Below, piece after piece: positions 1 to 11,956 of a stretch of 64,000 bases of DNA; within the stretch, counting starts at the first letter, position 1; each line of letters starts with the position of its first letter. The notes beneath the pieces are model-generated. The model ran no database searches and was not told the origin of the DNA. It worked only from the letters and a program-made list of their open reading frames with translations. Location of the stretch: positions 992,001 to 1,056,000 of the forward strand of contig NW_027480532.1 of NCBI RefSeq assembly GCF_051401765.1, read 5' to 3'. A program made the translations under genes and the position numbers. The DNA is from Calliopsis andreniformis. Its lineage: Eukaryota > Arthropoda > Insecta > Hymenoptera > Andrenidae.

Positions 1-934
1 TCAATCCTCAATCGTCAATCCTCAATCCTCAATCCTCAACCCTCAATCCTCAATGTTCAATCCTCAATACCCAACCCTCAGTCTTCAATCCTCAATCCTC
101 AATCCTCAATCTTCAGTCCTCAAACCTCAAACCTCAATCTTCAATCCTCAATACTCAATCTTCAATCCTCAATACTCAATCTTCAATCCTCCGTCCTCAA
201 TCCTCAACCCTCAATCCTCAATCCTCAATCGTCAGGATTCAATCCTCAATACTCAATCTTCAATCCTCAATCCTCAATCCTCATTCCTCAATCCTCATTC
301 TTCAATCCTCAATACCCAATCCTCAATCTTCAATCCTCAATCCTCAATCCTCAATTCTCAATCCTCAATCCTCAGTCCTAAGTCCTCAAATCTCAATCCT
401 CAGCCCTGAGCCCTCATCCTCAATCCTCAATCCTCAATCTTCAGTCCTCAAACCTCAATTCTGAATCCTCAATCCTCAAACCTCAAACCTCAATCCTCAA
501 CCGTCAGTCCTCGTCCTCAATCCTCAACCCTCAATCCTCAATCCTCAGTCCTCAACCTTCAATCCTCAATACTCAATATTCAATCGTCAATTCTCAATCC
601 TCAATCCTCAATCCTCAATCTTCAATCCTCAATCCTCAATCCTCAATCCTCAATCCTCATTCTTCAATACTCAATACCCAATCTTCAGTCTTCAATCCTC
701 AATCCTCAATCCTCAATTCTCAATCCCCAATCCTCAGTCCTCAGTCCTCTAACCTCAACCCTCAACCCTCAGCCATCATCCTCAATTCTCAATCCTCAAT
801 CCTCAATCCTCAATCCTCAATCTTCAATCCTCAATACTCAATCTTCAATAATCGATCCTCAATTCTCAATCCTCAATACTCAATCCTCAATCGTCAACCC
901 TCAATCCCCAATCCTCTATCTTCAATCCTCAATC
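1..934 (+). repeat. 3237-bp-offset duplication, copy 1
   Basis: This stretch matches 3238-4171 essentially unit for unit. Shared landmarks include the GTCAGGATTC variant near 232 and 3469, the CCTAAGTCC variant near 376 and 3613, and the AATAATCGATCC variant near 850 and 4087. Homology breaks at about 935, where copy 1 continues with CCGCAACCCTCAATGC and copy 2 with CCCCAATCC. The left limit is the window edge, so the duplicated block may extend further. Confidence 0.9.
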
Positions 935-1159
935 CGCAACCCTCAATGCTCAATCCTCAATCCTCAATCCTCAAACCTCAATCTTCAATCCTCAATACTC
1001 AATCTGCAATCCTCAATCCTCAATCCTCAATCCTCAATCCTCAATCGTCGATCCTCAATCCCCAACCCTCAATCTTCAATCCTCAATCCTCAATCCCCAA
1101 TCCTCAATCCTCAATCCTCAATCTTCAATCCTCAATACTCAATCTTCAATCCTCAATTC

Positions 1160-1225
1160 TCAATACTCAATAGAATATCCTGAATTCTCAGCATTCGATA
1201 CTCAAACCTCAACACGCAACCCTCA
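1160..1225 (+). repeat. GAATAT module, subfamily 3 (15 copies)
   Basis: The core GAATATCCTGAATTCTCAG starts at 1173 in this first copy. Further copies start at 10999, 18483, 22793, 24204, 27116, 30284, 37686, 40818, 43986, 51388, 54290, 56815, 61022 and 61448; the last two read GAATCTCC. A C/G difference just after the core (CAGCATTC or CAGGATTC) separates two lineages. G is present at 22793, 24204, 30284, 43986, 56815, 61022 and 61448. Each copy holds a GAATTC (EcoRI) site. The module is in seven-base phase with its surroundings. Confidence 0.92.
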
Positions 1226-1624
1226 ATCCTCAATCCTCAATCCTCAATCCTCAATCTTCAATCCTCAATACTCAATCTTCAATCCTCCATCCTCAATCCT
1301 CAGTCCTCAATCCTCAATCCTCAATCGTCAGGCTTCAATCCTCAATACTCAATCTTCAATCCTCAATCCTCAATCGTCATTCGTCAATCCTCATTCTTCA
1401 ATCCCCAATACCCGATCCTCAATCTTCAATCTTCAACCCTCAATCCTCAACTCTCAATCCTCAACCCTCAATCCTCAGACCTCAAACCTCAATCCTCAAC
1501 CCTCAGCCCTCACCCTCAATCCTCAATCCTCAATCTTCAATCCTCAATCCTCAATCCTCATGCCTCAATCCAAAATCCTCAATCCTCAGTCATCAAACCT
1601 CAATCCAGAATCCTCAATCCTGAA

Positions 1625-1725
1625 TCCTCAATCTTCAGACCTCAGACCTGAACAATCAGATGTCAATCCTCAATCCTCAATAGAATATCATCAATTCACA
1701 GTTTTCAATACTCAATACTCGATCT
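1625..1725 (+). repeat. GAATAT module, subfamily 1 (13 copies)
   Basis: The core GAATATCATCAATTCACAG starts at 1683, preceded by ACCTGAACAATCAGATGTC and followed by TTTTCAATACTCAATACTCG. Other copies start at 11830, 19300, 20135, 27626, 30794, 38196, 41328, 44496, 51898, 54800, 57325 and 61958. Every copy is preceded, about 120 bp upstream, by the CATGCCTCAATCCAAAATCC variant. In nine of them the ATGTTCAATCCGC variant follows 892 bp after that upstream marker, so this segment has travelled as a block. Confidence 0.92.
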
Positions 1726-1811
1726 TCAATCCTCAATCCTCAATCCTCAATCCTCAATCCTCAATCCTGAATCGTCAGTCTTCAATCCTCAGTACTCAAT
1801 CTTCAATCCTC

Positions 1812-4474
1812 AATCCTCAATCCTCAATCCTCAAACCTCATTCTACAATCCTCAATACCCAATCCTCAATCTTCAATCCTCAATCCTCAATCCTCAATAC
1901 TCAATCCTCAATCCTCAGTCCTCAGTCCTCAAACCTCAATCCTCAACCCTCAGCCCTCATCCTCAATCCTCAATCCTAAATTCTCAATCCTCAAACCTCA
2001 AACCTCAATCCTCAACCGTCAGTCCTCGTCCTCAATCCTCAACCCTCAATCCTCAATTCTCAGTCCCCAATTCTCAATCCCCAATCCTCAGTCCTCAGTC
2101 CTCAAACCTCAACCCTCAACCCTCAGCCCTCATCCTCAATCCTCAATCCTCAATCTTCAATCCTCAATCCTCAATCCTCAATTCTCAATCCTCAATCCTC
2201 AATCCTCAGACCTCAAACATCAATACTCAACCCTCAGTCCTCGTCCTCAATCCTCAATCGTCAATCCTCAATCCTCAATCCTCAATTCTCAATCCTCAAT
2301 CCTCAATCCTCAGACCTCAAACATCAATACTCAACCCTCAGTCCTCGTCCTCAATACACAACCATCAAACCTCAATCCTCAATATTCAATCATCGATATT
2401 CAATCTTAAGTCCTCAATCCTCAATCCTCAATCCTCAATCCTCAATCCTCAATGTTCAATCCGCAATACCCAATCCTCAATCTTCAATCCTCAATCCACA
2501 ATCCTCAATCCTCAATTCTCATTCTTCAATCCTCAACACCCAATCCTCAATCTTCAATCCTCAATCCTCAATTCTCAGACCTCAACCCTCAATCTTCAAT
2601 CCTCAATACTCAATCTGCAACGCTCAATCCTCAGTCATCAATCCTCAATCCTCATTCTTCAATCCTCAATACCCAATCCTCAATCTTCAATCCTCAATCC
2701 ACAATCCTCAATCCTCAATCCTCATTCTTCAATCCTCAACACCCAATCCTCAATCTTCAATCCTCAATCCTCAATTCTCAGACCTCAATCCTCAATCTTC
2801 AATTCTCAATACTCAATCTTCAATCCTCAATCCTCAATCCTCAATCCTCAATCCTCATTCTTCAATTCTCAACACCCAATCCTCAATCTTCAATCCTCAA
2901 TCCTCAATCCTCAATTGTCAATCCTCAGTCCTCAATCCTCAGACCTCAAACATAAATACTCAACCCTCAGTCCTCGTCCTCAATCCACAACACTCAATCC
3001 TCGATCCTCAATCGTCAAGACTCAATACTCAATCTTCAATCCTCCATTCTCAATCCTCAATCTTCAATCCTCAATCCTCAATCTTCAATCCTCCATCCTC
3101 AATCGTCAGGCTTCAATCCTCAATACCCAATCCTCAGTCTTCAATCTTCAATCCTCAGTCCTCAATTCTCAATCCTCAATCCTCAGTCCTCAGACCTCAA
3201 ACCTCAATCCGCAACCCTCAGCCCTCATCCTCATTCCTCAATCCTCAATCGTCAATCCTCAATCCTCAATCCTCAACCCTCAATCCTCAATGTTCAATCC
3301 TCAATACCCAACCCTCAGTCTTCAATCCTCAATCCTCAATCCTCAATCTTCAGTCCTCAAACCTCAAACCTCAATCTTCAATCCTCAATACTCAATCTTC
3401 AATCCTCAATACTCAATCTTCAATCCTCCGTCCTCAATCCTCAACCCTCAATCCTCAATCCTCAATCGTCAGGATTCAATCCTCAATACTCAATCTTCAA
3501 TCCTCAATCCTCAATCCTCATTCCTCAATCCTCATTCTTCAATCCTCAATACCCAATCCTCAATCTTCAATCCTCAATCCTCAATCCTCAATTCTCAATC
3601 CTCAATCCTCAGTCCTAAGTCCTCAAATCTCAATCCTCAGCCCTGAGCCCTCATCCTCAATCCTCAATCCTCAATCTTCAGTCCTCAAACCTCAATTCTG
3701 AATCCTCAATCCTCAAACCTCAAACCTCAATCCTCAACCGTCAGTCCTCGTCCTCAATCCTCAACCCTCAATCCTCAATCCTCAGTCCTCAACCTTCAAT
3801 CCTCAATACTCAATATTCAATCGTCAATTCTCAATCCTCAATCCTCAATCCTCAATCTTCAATCCTCAATCCTCAATCCTCAATCCTCAATCCTCATTCT
3901 TCAATACTCAATACCCAATCTTCAGTCTTCAATCCTCAATCCTCAATCCTCAATTCTCAATCCCCAATCCTCAGTCCTCAGTCCTCTAACCTCAACCCTC
4001 AACCCTCAGCCATCATCCTCAATTCTCAATCCTCAATCCTCAATCCTCAATCCTCAATCTTCAATCCTCAATACTCAATCTTCAATAATCGATCCTCAAT
4101 TCTCAATCCTCAATACTCAATCCTCAATCGTCAACCCTCAATCCCCAATCCTCTATCTTCAATCCTCAATCCCCAATCCTCAATCCTCAATCCTCAATCC
4201 TCAATCTTCAATCCCCAATAATCAATCTTCAATCCTCAATCCTCAATCCTCAATCCTGAATCCTCAATTCTCAATCCCCAATCTCCAATCCTCAATACTC
4301 AGTCTTCAATCCTCAATCCTCAATTCTCAATCCTCATTCTTCAACCCTCAATACCCAATCCTCAACCTTCAATCCTCAATCCTCAATCCTCAATTCTCAA
4401 TCCTCAATCCTCAATCCTCAGACCTCAAACATCAATACTCAACCCTCAGTCCTCGTCCTCAATCCACAACCATC
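1812..4474 (+). repeat. 2663-bp higher-order unit, copy 1
   Basis: Copy 1 of a tandem pair. The marker TCATTCTACAATCC falls at 1838 and again at 4501, and ATGTTCAATCCGC at 2452 and 5115, both 2663 bp apart. The unit contains eleven 6-bp repeats, matching its length modulo 7. Its central part recurs further along the window with a 10147-bp offset (2452 matches 12599; 2915 matches 13062). Confidence 0.88.
3238..4171 (+). repeat. 3237-bp-offset duplication, copy 2
   Basis: Second copy of 1-934, lying inside the first 2663-bp unit. The interval between the copies holds eleven 6-bp units (near 411, 509, 772, 1507, 1945, 2024, 2128, 2239, 2343, 2971 and 3225). That explains why the offset is not a multiple of seven. 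Confidence 0.9.
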
Positions 4475-6944
4475 AATCCTCAATCCTCAATCCTCAAACC
4501 TCATTCTACAATCCTCAATACCCAATCCTCAATCTTCAATCCTCAATCCTCAATCCTCAATACTCAATCCTCAATCCTCAGTCCTCAGTCCTCAAACCTC
4601 AATCCTCAACCCTCAGCCCTCATCCTCAATCCTCAATCCTAAATTCTCAATCCTCAAACCTCAAACCTCAATCCTCAACCGTCAGTCCTCGTCCTCAATC
4701 CTCAACCCTCAATCCTCAATCCTCAGTCCTCAATTCTCAATCCCCAATCCTCAGTCCTCAGTCCTCAAACCTCAACCCTCAACCCTCAGCCCTCATCCTC
4801 AATCCTCAATCCTCAATCTTCAATCCTCAATCCTCAATCCTCAATTCTCAATCCTCAATCCTCAATCCTCAGACCTCAAACATCAATACTCAACCCTCAG
4901 TCCTCGTCCTCAATCCTCAATCGTCAATCCTCAATCCTCAATCCTCAATTCTCAATCCTCAATCCTCAGTCCTCAGACCTCAAACATCAATACTCAACCC
5001 TCAGTCCTCGTCCTCAATACACAACCATCAAACCTCAATCCTCAATATTCAATCATCGATATTCAATCTTAAGTCCTCAATCCTCAATCCTCAATCCTCA
5101 ATCCTCAATCCTCAATGTTCAATCCGCAATACCCAATCCTCAATCTTCAATCCTCAATCCACAATCCTCAATCCTCAATTCTCATTCTTCAATCCTCAAC
5201 ACCCAATCCTCAATCTTCAATCCTCAATCCTCAATTCTCAGACCTCAACCCTCAATCTTCAATCCTCAATACTCAATCTGCAACGCTCAATCCTCAGTCA
5301 TCAATCCTCAATCCTCATTCTTCAATCCTCAATACCCAATCCTCAATCTTCAATCCTCAATCCACAATCCTCAATCCTCAATCCTCATTCTTCAATCCTC
5401 AACACCCAATCCTCAATCTTCAATCCTCAATCCTCAATTCTCAGACCTCAATCCTCAATCTTCAATTCTCAATACTCAATCTTCAATCCTCAATCCTCAA
5501 TCCTCAATCCTCAATCCTCATTCTTCAATTCTCAACACCCAATCCTCAATCTTCAATCCTCAATCCTCAATCCTCAATTGTCAATCCTCAGTCCTCAATC
5601 CTCAGACCTCAAACATAAATACTCAACCCTCAGTCCTCGTCCTCAATCCACAACACTCAATCCTCGAGCCTCAATCGTCAAGACTCAATACTCAATCTTC
5701 AATCCTCCATTCTCAATCCTCAATCTTCAATCCTCAATCCTCAATCTTCAATCCTCCATCCTCAATCGTCAGGCTTCAATCCTCAATACCCAATCCTCAG
5801 TCTTCAATCTTCAATCCTCAGTCCTCAATTCTCAATCCTCAATCCTCAGTCCTCAGACCTCAAACCTCAATCCGCAACCCTCAGCCCTCATCCTCATTCC
5901 TCAATCCTCAATCGTCAATCCTCAATCCTCAATCCTCAACCCTCAATCCTCAATGTTCAATCCTCAATACCCAACCCTCAGTCTTCAATCCTCAATCCTC
6001 AATACTCAATCTTCAGTCCTCAAACCTCAAACCTCAATCTTCAATCCTCAATACTCAATCTTCAATCCTCAATACTCAATCTTCAATCCTCCGTCCTCAA
6101 TCCTCAACCCTCAATCCTCAATCCTCAATCGTCAGGATTCAATCCTCAATACTCAATCTTCAATCCTCAATCCTCAATCCTCATTCCTCAATCCTCATTC
6201 TTCAATCCTCAATACCCAATCCTCAATCTTCAATCCTCAATCCTCAATCCTCAATTCTCAATCCTCAATCCTCAGTCCTAAGGCCTCAAATCTCAATCCT
6301 CAGCCCTGAGCCCTCATCCTCAATCCTCAATCCTCAATCTTCAGTCCTCAAACCTCAATTCTGAATCCTCAATCCTCAAACCTCAAACCTCAATCCTCAA
6401 CCGTCAGTCCTCGTCATCAATCCTCAACCCTCAATCCTCAATCCTCAGTCCTCAACCTTCAATCCTCAATACTCAATATTCAATCGTCAATTCTCAATCC
6501 TCAATCCTCAATCCTCAATCTTCAATACTCAATCTTCAATAATCGATCCTCAATTCTCAATCCTCAATACTCAATCCTCAATCGTCAACCCTCAATCCCC
6601 AATCCTCTATCTTCAATCCTCAATCCCCAATCCTCAATCCTCAATCCTCAATCCTCAATCTTCAATCCCCAATAATCAATCTTCAATCCTCAATCCTCAA
6701 TCCTCAATCCTGAATCCTCAATTCTCAATCCCCAATCTCCAATCCTCAATACTCAGTCTTCAATCCTCAATCCTCAATTCTCAATCCTCATTCTTCAACC
6801 CTCAATACCCAATCCTCAATCTTCAATCCTCAATCCTCAATCCTCAATTCTCAATCCTCAATCCTCAATCCTCAGACCTCAAACATCAATACTCAACCCT
6901 CAGTCCTCGTCCTCAATACACAACCATCAATCCTCAATCCTCAA
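4475..6944 (+). repeat. 2663-bp higher-order unit, copy 2, shortened
   Basis: Second copy of 1812-4474, lacking about 209 bp at position 6525, where the source jumps from about 3862 to about 4071. After the gap the offset falls from 2663 to 2454. The lost piece contained one 6-bp unit (near 4012), which accounts for 209 being one short of a multiple of seven. The copy keeps small private differences, such as CCTCGAGCC near 5662 where copy 1 has CCTCGATCC near 2999. Confidence 0.85.
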
Positions 6945-7139
6945 TCTTCAATCATCAATATTCAATCTTCAGTCCTCAATCCTCAATCCTCAATACTCAA
7001 TCCTCAATCCTCAATGTTCAATCCGCAATACCCAATCCTCAATCTTCAATCCTCAATCCTCAATCCTCAAACTTCAATCCTCGATCCTCAATCCTCAATC
7101 CTCAGTACTCAAAACTCAAACCTGAATCCTCAACCCTGA

Positions 7140-7330
7140 ATCCTCAAACTTCGGAGCACAGTCCTCTACAATCAGTTGTCAATTCTCAATCCTCAATAGA
7201 ATATAATCAATTTACAGTTTTCAATACTCAATACTCAATCTGCAATCTTCAAATCTCTATCCACAAACATCAATTCTCATCATTCAACCGTCAACACTCA
7301 GTCCCCAATCCTCCATCTTCAACACTCAAT
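7140..7330 (+). repeat. Diverged GAATAT module, subfamily 4, copy 1
   Basis: This is one of the least repeat-like stretches in the window. It includes CTTCGGAGCACAGTCC near 7149, GAATATAATCAATTTACAG at 7199, and a following run with ATCTCTATCCACAAAC. It still parses into seven-base units. It occurs only in the 7484-bp units; the second copy lies at 14624-14814. It shares its core with the other GAATAT subfamilies. Confidence 0.85.
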
Positions 7331-7439
7331 CCTCAATCCTCAATCCTCAATCCTCAATCTTCAATCCCCAGTAATCAATCTTCAATCCTCCATCCTCAAT
7401 CCAGAATCCTCAATCTTCAATCCTCAATCCTCAATCCTC

Positions 7440-10046
7440 ATGCCTCAATCCTCAATCCTCAATCCTCAGTCATCAAACCTCAATCCTCAATCCTCATTCT
7501 TCAACCCTCAACACCCAATCCTCAATCTTCAATCCTCAATCCTCAATTCTCAGAACTCAACCCTCAATCTTCAATCCTCAATACTCAATCTGCAACCCTC
7601 AACCCTCCGTCCTCAATCCTCAATCCTCATTCTTCAATCCTCAATACCCAATCCTCAATCTTCAATCCTCAATCCACAATCCTCAATTCTCAATCCTCAT
7701 TCTTCAATCCTCAGCACCCAATCCTCAATCTTCAATCCTCAATCCTCAATTCTCAGACCTCAATCCTCAATCTTCAATCCTCAATACTCAATCTTCAATC
7801 CTCAATACTCAATCCTCAATCCCCAATCTTCAATCTTCAATACTCAATCTTCAATAATCAATCCTCAATTCTCAATCCTCAATACCCAATCCTCAATCCT
7901 CAATCTTCAATCATCAATACTCAGTCTTCAATCCTCAATCCTCAATCCTCAATCCTCAATCCTCATTCTTCAATCCTCAATACACAATCCTCAATCTTCA
8001 ATCCTCAATCCTCAATACTCAATCCTCAATCCTCAGGCCTCAAACATCAATACTCAACCCTCAGTCCTCGTCCTCAATCCACAACAATCAATCCTCAATC
8101 CTGATTCTTCAATTATCAATATTCAATCTTCAGTCCTCAATCCTCAATCCTCAATCCTCAATCCTCAATCCTCAATCCTCAATGTTCAATGTTCAATCCG
8201 CAATACCCAATCCTCAATCTTCAATCCTCAATCCTCAATCCTCAATCCTCAATCCTCAATCCTCAATACTCAATCCTCAATCCTCAGTCCTCAAACCTCA
8301 AACCTCAATCTTCAATCCTCAATACTCAATCTTCAATCCTCCGTCCTCAATCCTCAACCCTCAATCCTCAATCCTCAATCGTCAGGCTTCAATCCTCAAT
8401 ACTCAATCTTCAATCCTCAATCCTCAATCTTCATTCGTCAATCCTCATTCTTCAATCCTCAATACCCAATCCTCAATCTTCAATCTTCAACCCTCAATCC
8501 TCAACTCTCAACCCTCAACCCTCAATCCTCAGACCTCAAACCTCAATCCTCAACTCTCAGCCCTCATCCTCAATCCTCAATCCTCAATCTTCAATCCTCA
8601 ATCCTCAATCCTCAATTCTCAATCCTCAATCCTCAATCCTCAGACCTCAAACATCAATACTCAACCCTCAGTCCTCGTCCTCAGTCCACAACCATCAAAC
8701 CTCAATCCTCAATCTTCAATCATCGATATTCAATCTTCAGTCCTCAATCCTCAACCCTCAATCCTCAATCCTTAATCCTCAATCCTCAATGTTCAATCCG
8801 CAATACCCAATCCTCAATCTTCAATCCTCAATCCACAATCCTCAATCCTCAATCCTCATTCTTCAATCCTCAACACCCAATCCTCAATCTTCAATCCTCA
8901 AACCTCAATTCTCAGACCACAACCCTCAATCTTCAATCCTCAATACTCAATCTGCAACCCTCAATCCTCAGTCCTCAATCCTCAATCCTCTTTCTTCAAT
9001 CCTCAATACCCAATCCTCAATTCTCAATCCTCAATCCACAATCCTCAATCCTCAATCCTCATTCTTCAATCCTCAACACCCAATCCTCAATCTTCAATCC
9101 TCAATCCTCAATTCTCAGACCTCAATCTTCAATCTTCAATCCTCAGTACTCAATCTTCAATCCTCAATCCTCAATCCTCAATCCTCAATCCTCATTCTTC
9201 AATTCTCAACACCCAATCTTCAATCTTCAATCCTCAATCCTCAATCTTCAATTGTCAATCCTCAGTCCTCAATCCTCAGACCTCAAACATCAATACTCAA
9301 CCCTCAGTCCTCGTCCTCAATCCACAACACTCAATCCTCGAGCCTCAATCGTCAAGACGCAATACTCAATCTTCAATCCTCGATTCTCAATCCTCAATAC
9401 TCAATCCTCAATCCTCAATCCTCAATCCTCCATCCTCAATCGTCAGGCTTCAATCCTCAATACCCAATCCTCAGTCTTCAATCTTCAATCCTCAGTCCTC
9501 AATTCTCAATCCTCAATCCTCAGTCCTCAGACCTCAAACCTCAATCCGCAACCCTCAGCCCTCATCCTCATTCCTCAATACTCAATCGTCAATCCTCAAT
9601 CCTCAATCCTCAACCCTCAATCCTCAATGTTCAATCCTCAATACCCAACCCTCAGTCTTCAATCCTCAATCCTCAATCCTCAATCATCAGTCCTCAATCC
9701 TCAGTCCTCAAACCTCAATTCTGAATCCTCAAACCTGAATCCTCAATCTTCAGCCCTCAGTCCTCAACAATCAGTTGACATTCCTCAATCATCAGTAGAA
9801 TATCCTCAATTCACAGCTTTCAATACTCAATACTCAATCTGCAATCCTCCAACCTGTATCCACAAACATCAATTTTCACCACTCAACCCTCAGCACTCAT
9901 TCCTCAATGTTCAATCCTCAATCCTCAACTCTCAATCTTCGATCCTCAATACTGAATCTTCAATCCTCAACTCTCAATCCTCAATCCTCAATCCTCAACC
10001 CTTATTCTTCAATCCTCAGTACCCAATCCTCAATCTTCAATCCTGA
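7440..10046 (+). other. Longest open frame (868 codons), judged not to be a gene
   Basis: An ATG-to-TGA frame encodes imperfect copies of the heptapeptide SSILNPQ. It is listed because automatic gene finders would call it. Against it: at 8189-8775 all three + frames are open at once; the G-poor + strand leaves no ribosome-binding sequence upstream of the ATG, which is a chance CTCATGC variant unit; and the composition is exactly that of the repeat. The same applies to 14924-17530, 33512-35641, 36411-38492, 47214-49343, 50113-52194 and 60719-63301. No signal peptide, domain or non-repeat terminus is visible in any of them. Confidence 0.9.
9760..9905 (+). repeat. GAATAT module, subfamily 2 (11 copies)
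   Basis: The core GAATATCCTCAATTCACAGC starts at 9798, preceded by AACAATCAGTTGACATTCC and followed by CCTGTATCCACAAACATC and CAATTTTCACC. Other copies start at 17282, 25649, 32572, 34856, 37287, 46274, 48558, 50989, 59779 and 63361 (the last reads GAATACCC and is cut short by a junction near 63419). One variant reads GATATTCCTCGATCC upstream (32572, 34856, 46274, 48558, 63361). Another reads ATCTGTATCCAAAAACATC downstream (37287, 50989, 59779). These variants track the larger duplications. Confidence 0.92.
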
Positions 10047-11064
10047 ATCCTCAATCCTCAATTCTCAATCCTCAATCCTCAATCCTCAATCCTCAGACCT
10101 GAAACATCAATATTCAACCCTCAGTCTTCGTCCTCAATCCACAAACCTCAATCCTCAATACTCAATCTTCAATCATCAATATTCAGTCTTCAATCCTCAA
10201 TCCTCAATCCTCAATCCTCAATCCTCAATCCTCAATCTTCAATTCTCAATACTTAGTCTTCAATACTCAATCCTCAATACTCAAACCTCAATCCTCAATC
10301 TTCAATCCTCAATACCCAATCCTCAATCTTCAATCCTCAAACATCAATCCTCAGTTCGCAATCCTCAATCCTCAATCCTCTGACCTCAGGCATCAATTCT
10401 CAACCCTCAGTCCTCGTCCTCAATCCACAACCCTCAATCCTCAATCCTCAACCTTCATTCATCAATATTCAACCTTCTATCCTCAATCCTCAATCCTCAA
10501 CCTTCAATCTTCAATCCTCAATACTCAATCTGCAACCCTCAATCCTCAATCCTCAATCCTCAATCCTCATTCTTCAATCCTGAATAACCAATCCTCAATC
10601 TTCAATCCTCAATCCTCAATCCTCAATTCTCAATCCTCAATCCTCTGTCCTCAGTCCTCAAACCTCAACCCTCAACCCTCAGCCCTCATCCTCAATCCTC
10701 AATCCTCAATCCTCAATCTTCAATCGTCAATACTCAATCTTCAATCCTCAATCCTCCATCCGCAACCCTCAATGCTCAATCCTCAATCCTCAATCCTCAA
10801 ACCTCAATCTTCAATCCTCAATACTCAATCTGCAATCCTCAATCCTCAATCCTCAATCCTCAATCCTCAATCGTCGATCCTCAATCCCCAACCCTCAATC
10901 TTCAATCCTCAATCCTCAATCCCCAATCCTCAATCCTCAATCCTCAATCTTCAATCCTCAATACCCAATCTTCAATCCTCAATTCTCAATACTCAATAGA
11001 ATATCCTGAATTCTCAGCATTCGATACTCAAACCTCAACACGCAACCCTCAATCCTCAATCCTC

Positions 11065-11385
11065 AATCCTCAATCCTCAATCTTCAATCCTCAATACTCA
11101 ATCTTCAATCCTCCATCCTCAATCCTCAGTCCTCAATCCTCAATCCTCAATCGTCAGGCTTCAATCCTCAATACTCAATCTTCAATCCTCAATCCTCAAT
11201 CGTCATTCGTCAATCCTCATTCTTCAATCCTCAATACCCGATCCTCAATCTTCAATCTTCAACCCTCAATCCTCAACTCTCAATCCTCAACCCTCAATCC
11301 TCAGACCTCAAACCTGAATCCTCAACCCTCAGCCCTCATCCTCAATCCTCAATCCTCAATCTTCAATCCTCAATCCTCAATCCTC
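11065..11385 (+). repeat. 321-bp tandem duplication, copy 1
   Basis: CCTCCATCCTCAATCCTCAG near 11111 recurs at about 11432, and CAGTCC at 11127 recurs at 11448, an offset of 321. One 6-bp unit (CTCATC near 11336) explains the length modulo 7. The same pair lies at 18549-19190 in the second 7484-bp unit, so it predates that duplication. It is absent from the related segment at 1240-1560. Confidence 0.88.
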
Positions 11386-11706
11386 ATGCCTCAATCCTCA
11401 ATCTTCAATCCTCAATACTCAATCTTCAATCCTCCATCCTCAATCCTCAGTCCTCAATCCTCAATCCTCAATCGTCAGGCTTCAATCCTCAATACTCAAT
11501 CTTCAATCCTCAATCCTCAATCGTCATTCGTCAATCCTCATTCTTCAATCCTCAATACCCGATCCTCAATCTTCAATCTTCAACCCTCAATCCTCAACTC
11601 TCAATCCTCAACCCTCAATCCTCAGACCTCAAACCTGAATCCTCAACCCTCAGCCCTCATCCACAATCCTCAAACCTCAATCTTCAATCCTCAATCCTCA
11701 ATCCTC
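11386..11706 (+). repeat. 321-bp tandem duplication, copy 2
   Basis: Second copy of 11065-11385. It starts at the CATGCCTC variant and ends where the next CATGCCTCAATCCAAAATCC begins at 11707. One private difference is CCTCATCCACAATCC near 11657, where the neighbour has CCTCATCCTCAATCC. Confidence 0.87.
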
Positions 11707-11956
11707 ATGCCTCAATCCAAAATCCTCAATCCTCAGTCATCAAACCTCAATCCTGAATCCTCAATCCTGAATCCTCAATCTTCAGACCTCAGACCTGAAC
11801 AATCAGATGTCAATCCTCAATCCTCAATAGAATATCATCAATTCACAGTTTTCAATACTCAATACTCGATCTTCAATCCTCAATCCTCAATCCTCAATCC
11901 TCAATCCTCAATCCTGAATCGTCAGTCTTCAATCCTCAGTACTCAATCTTCAATCC

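Larger units (their letters stand above)
4473..11956 (+). repeat. 7484-bp higher-order unit, copy 1
   Basis: Every landmark between here and 12470 reappears 7484 bp later: 5115 at 12599, 5578 at 13062, 7199 at 14683, 9798 at 17282, 10999 at 18483 and 11386 at 18870. The unit begins near TCATTCTACAATCC at 4501. The two copies are nearly identical; one difference is ATGTTCAATGTTC at 8182 against ATATTCAATGTTC at 15666. The unit carries its own internal 321-bp tandem duplication, so that event came first. Confidence 0.93.

Noticed and set aside
1160..1225. GAATAT modules as inserted mobile elements or promoters
   Set aside because: They parse into seven-base units in phase with their flanks, have no terminal inverted repeats or target duplications, and spread only as part of larger segments.
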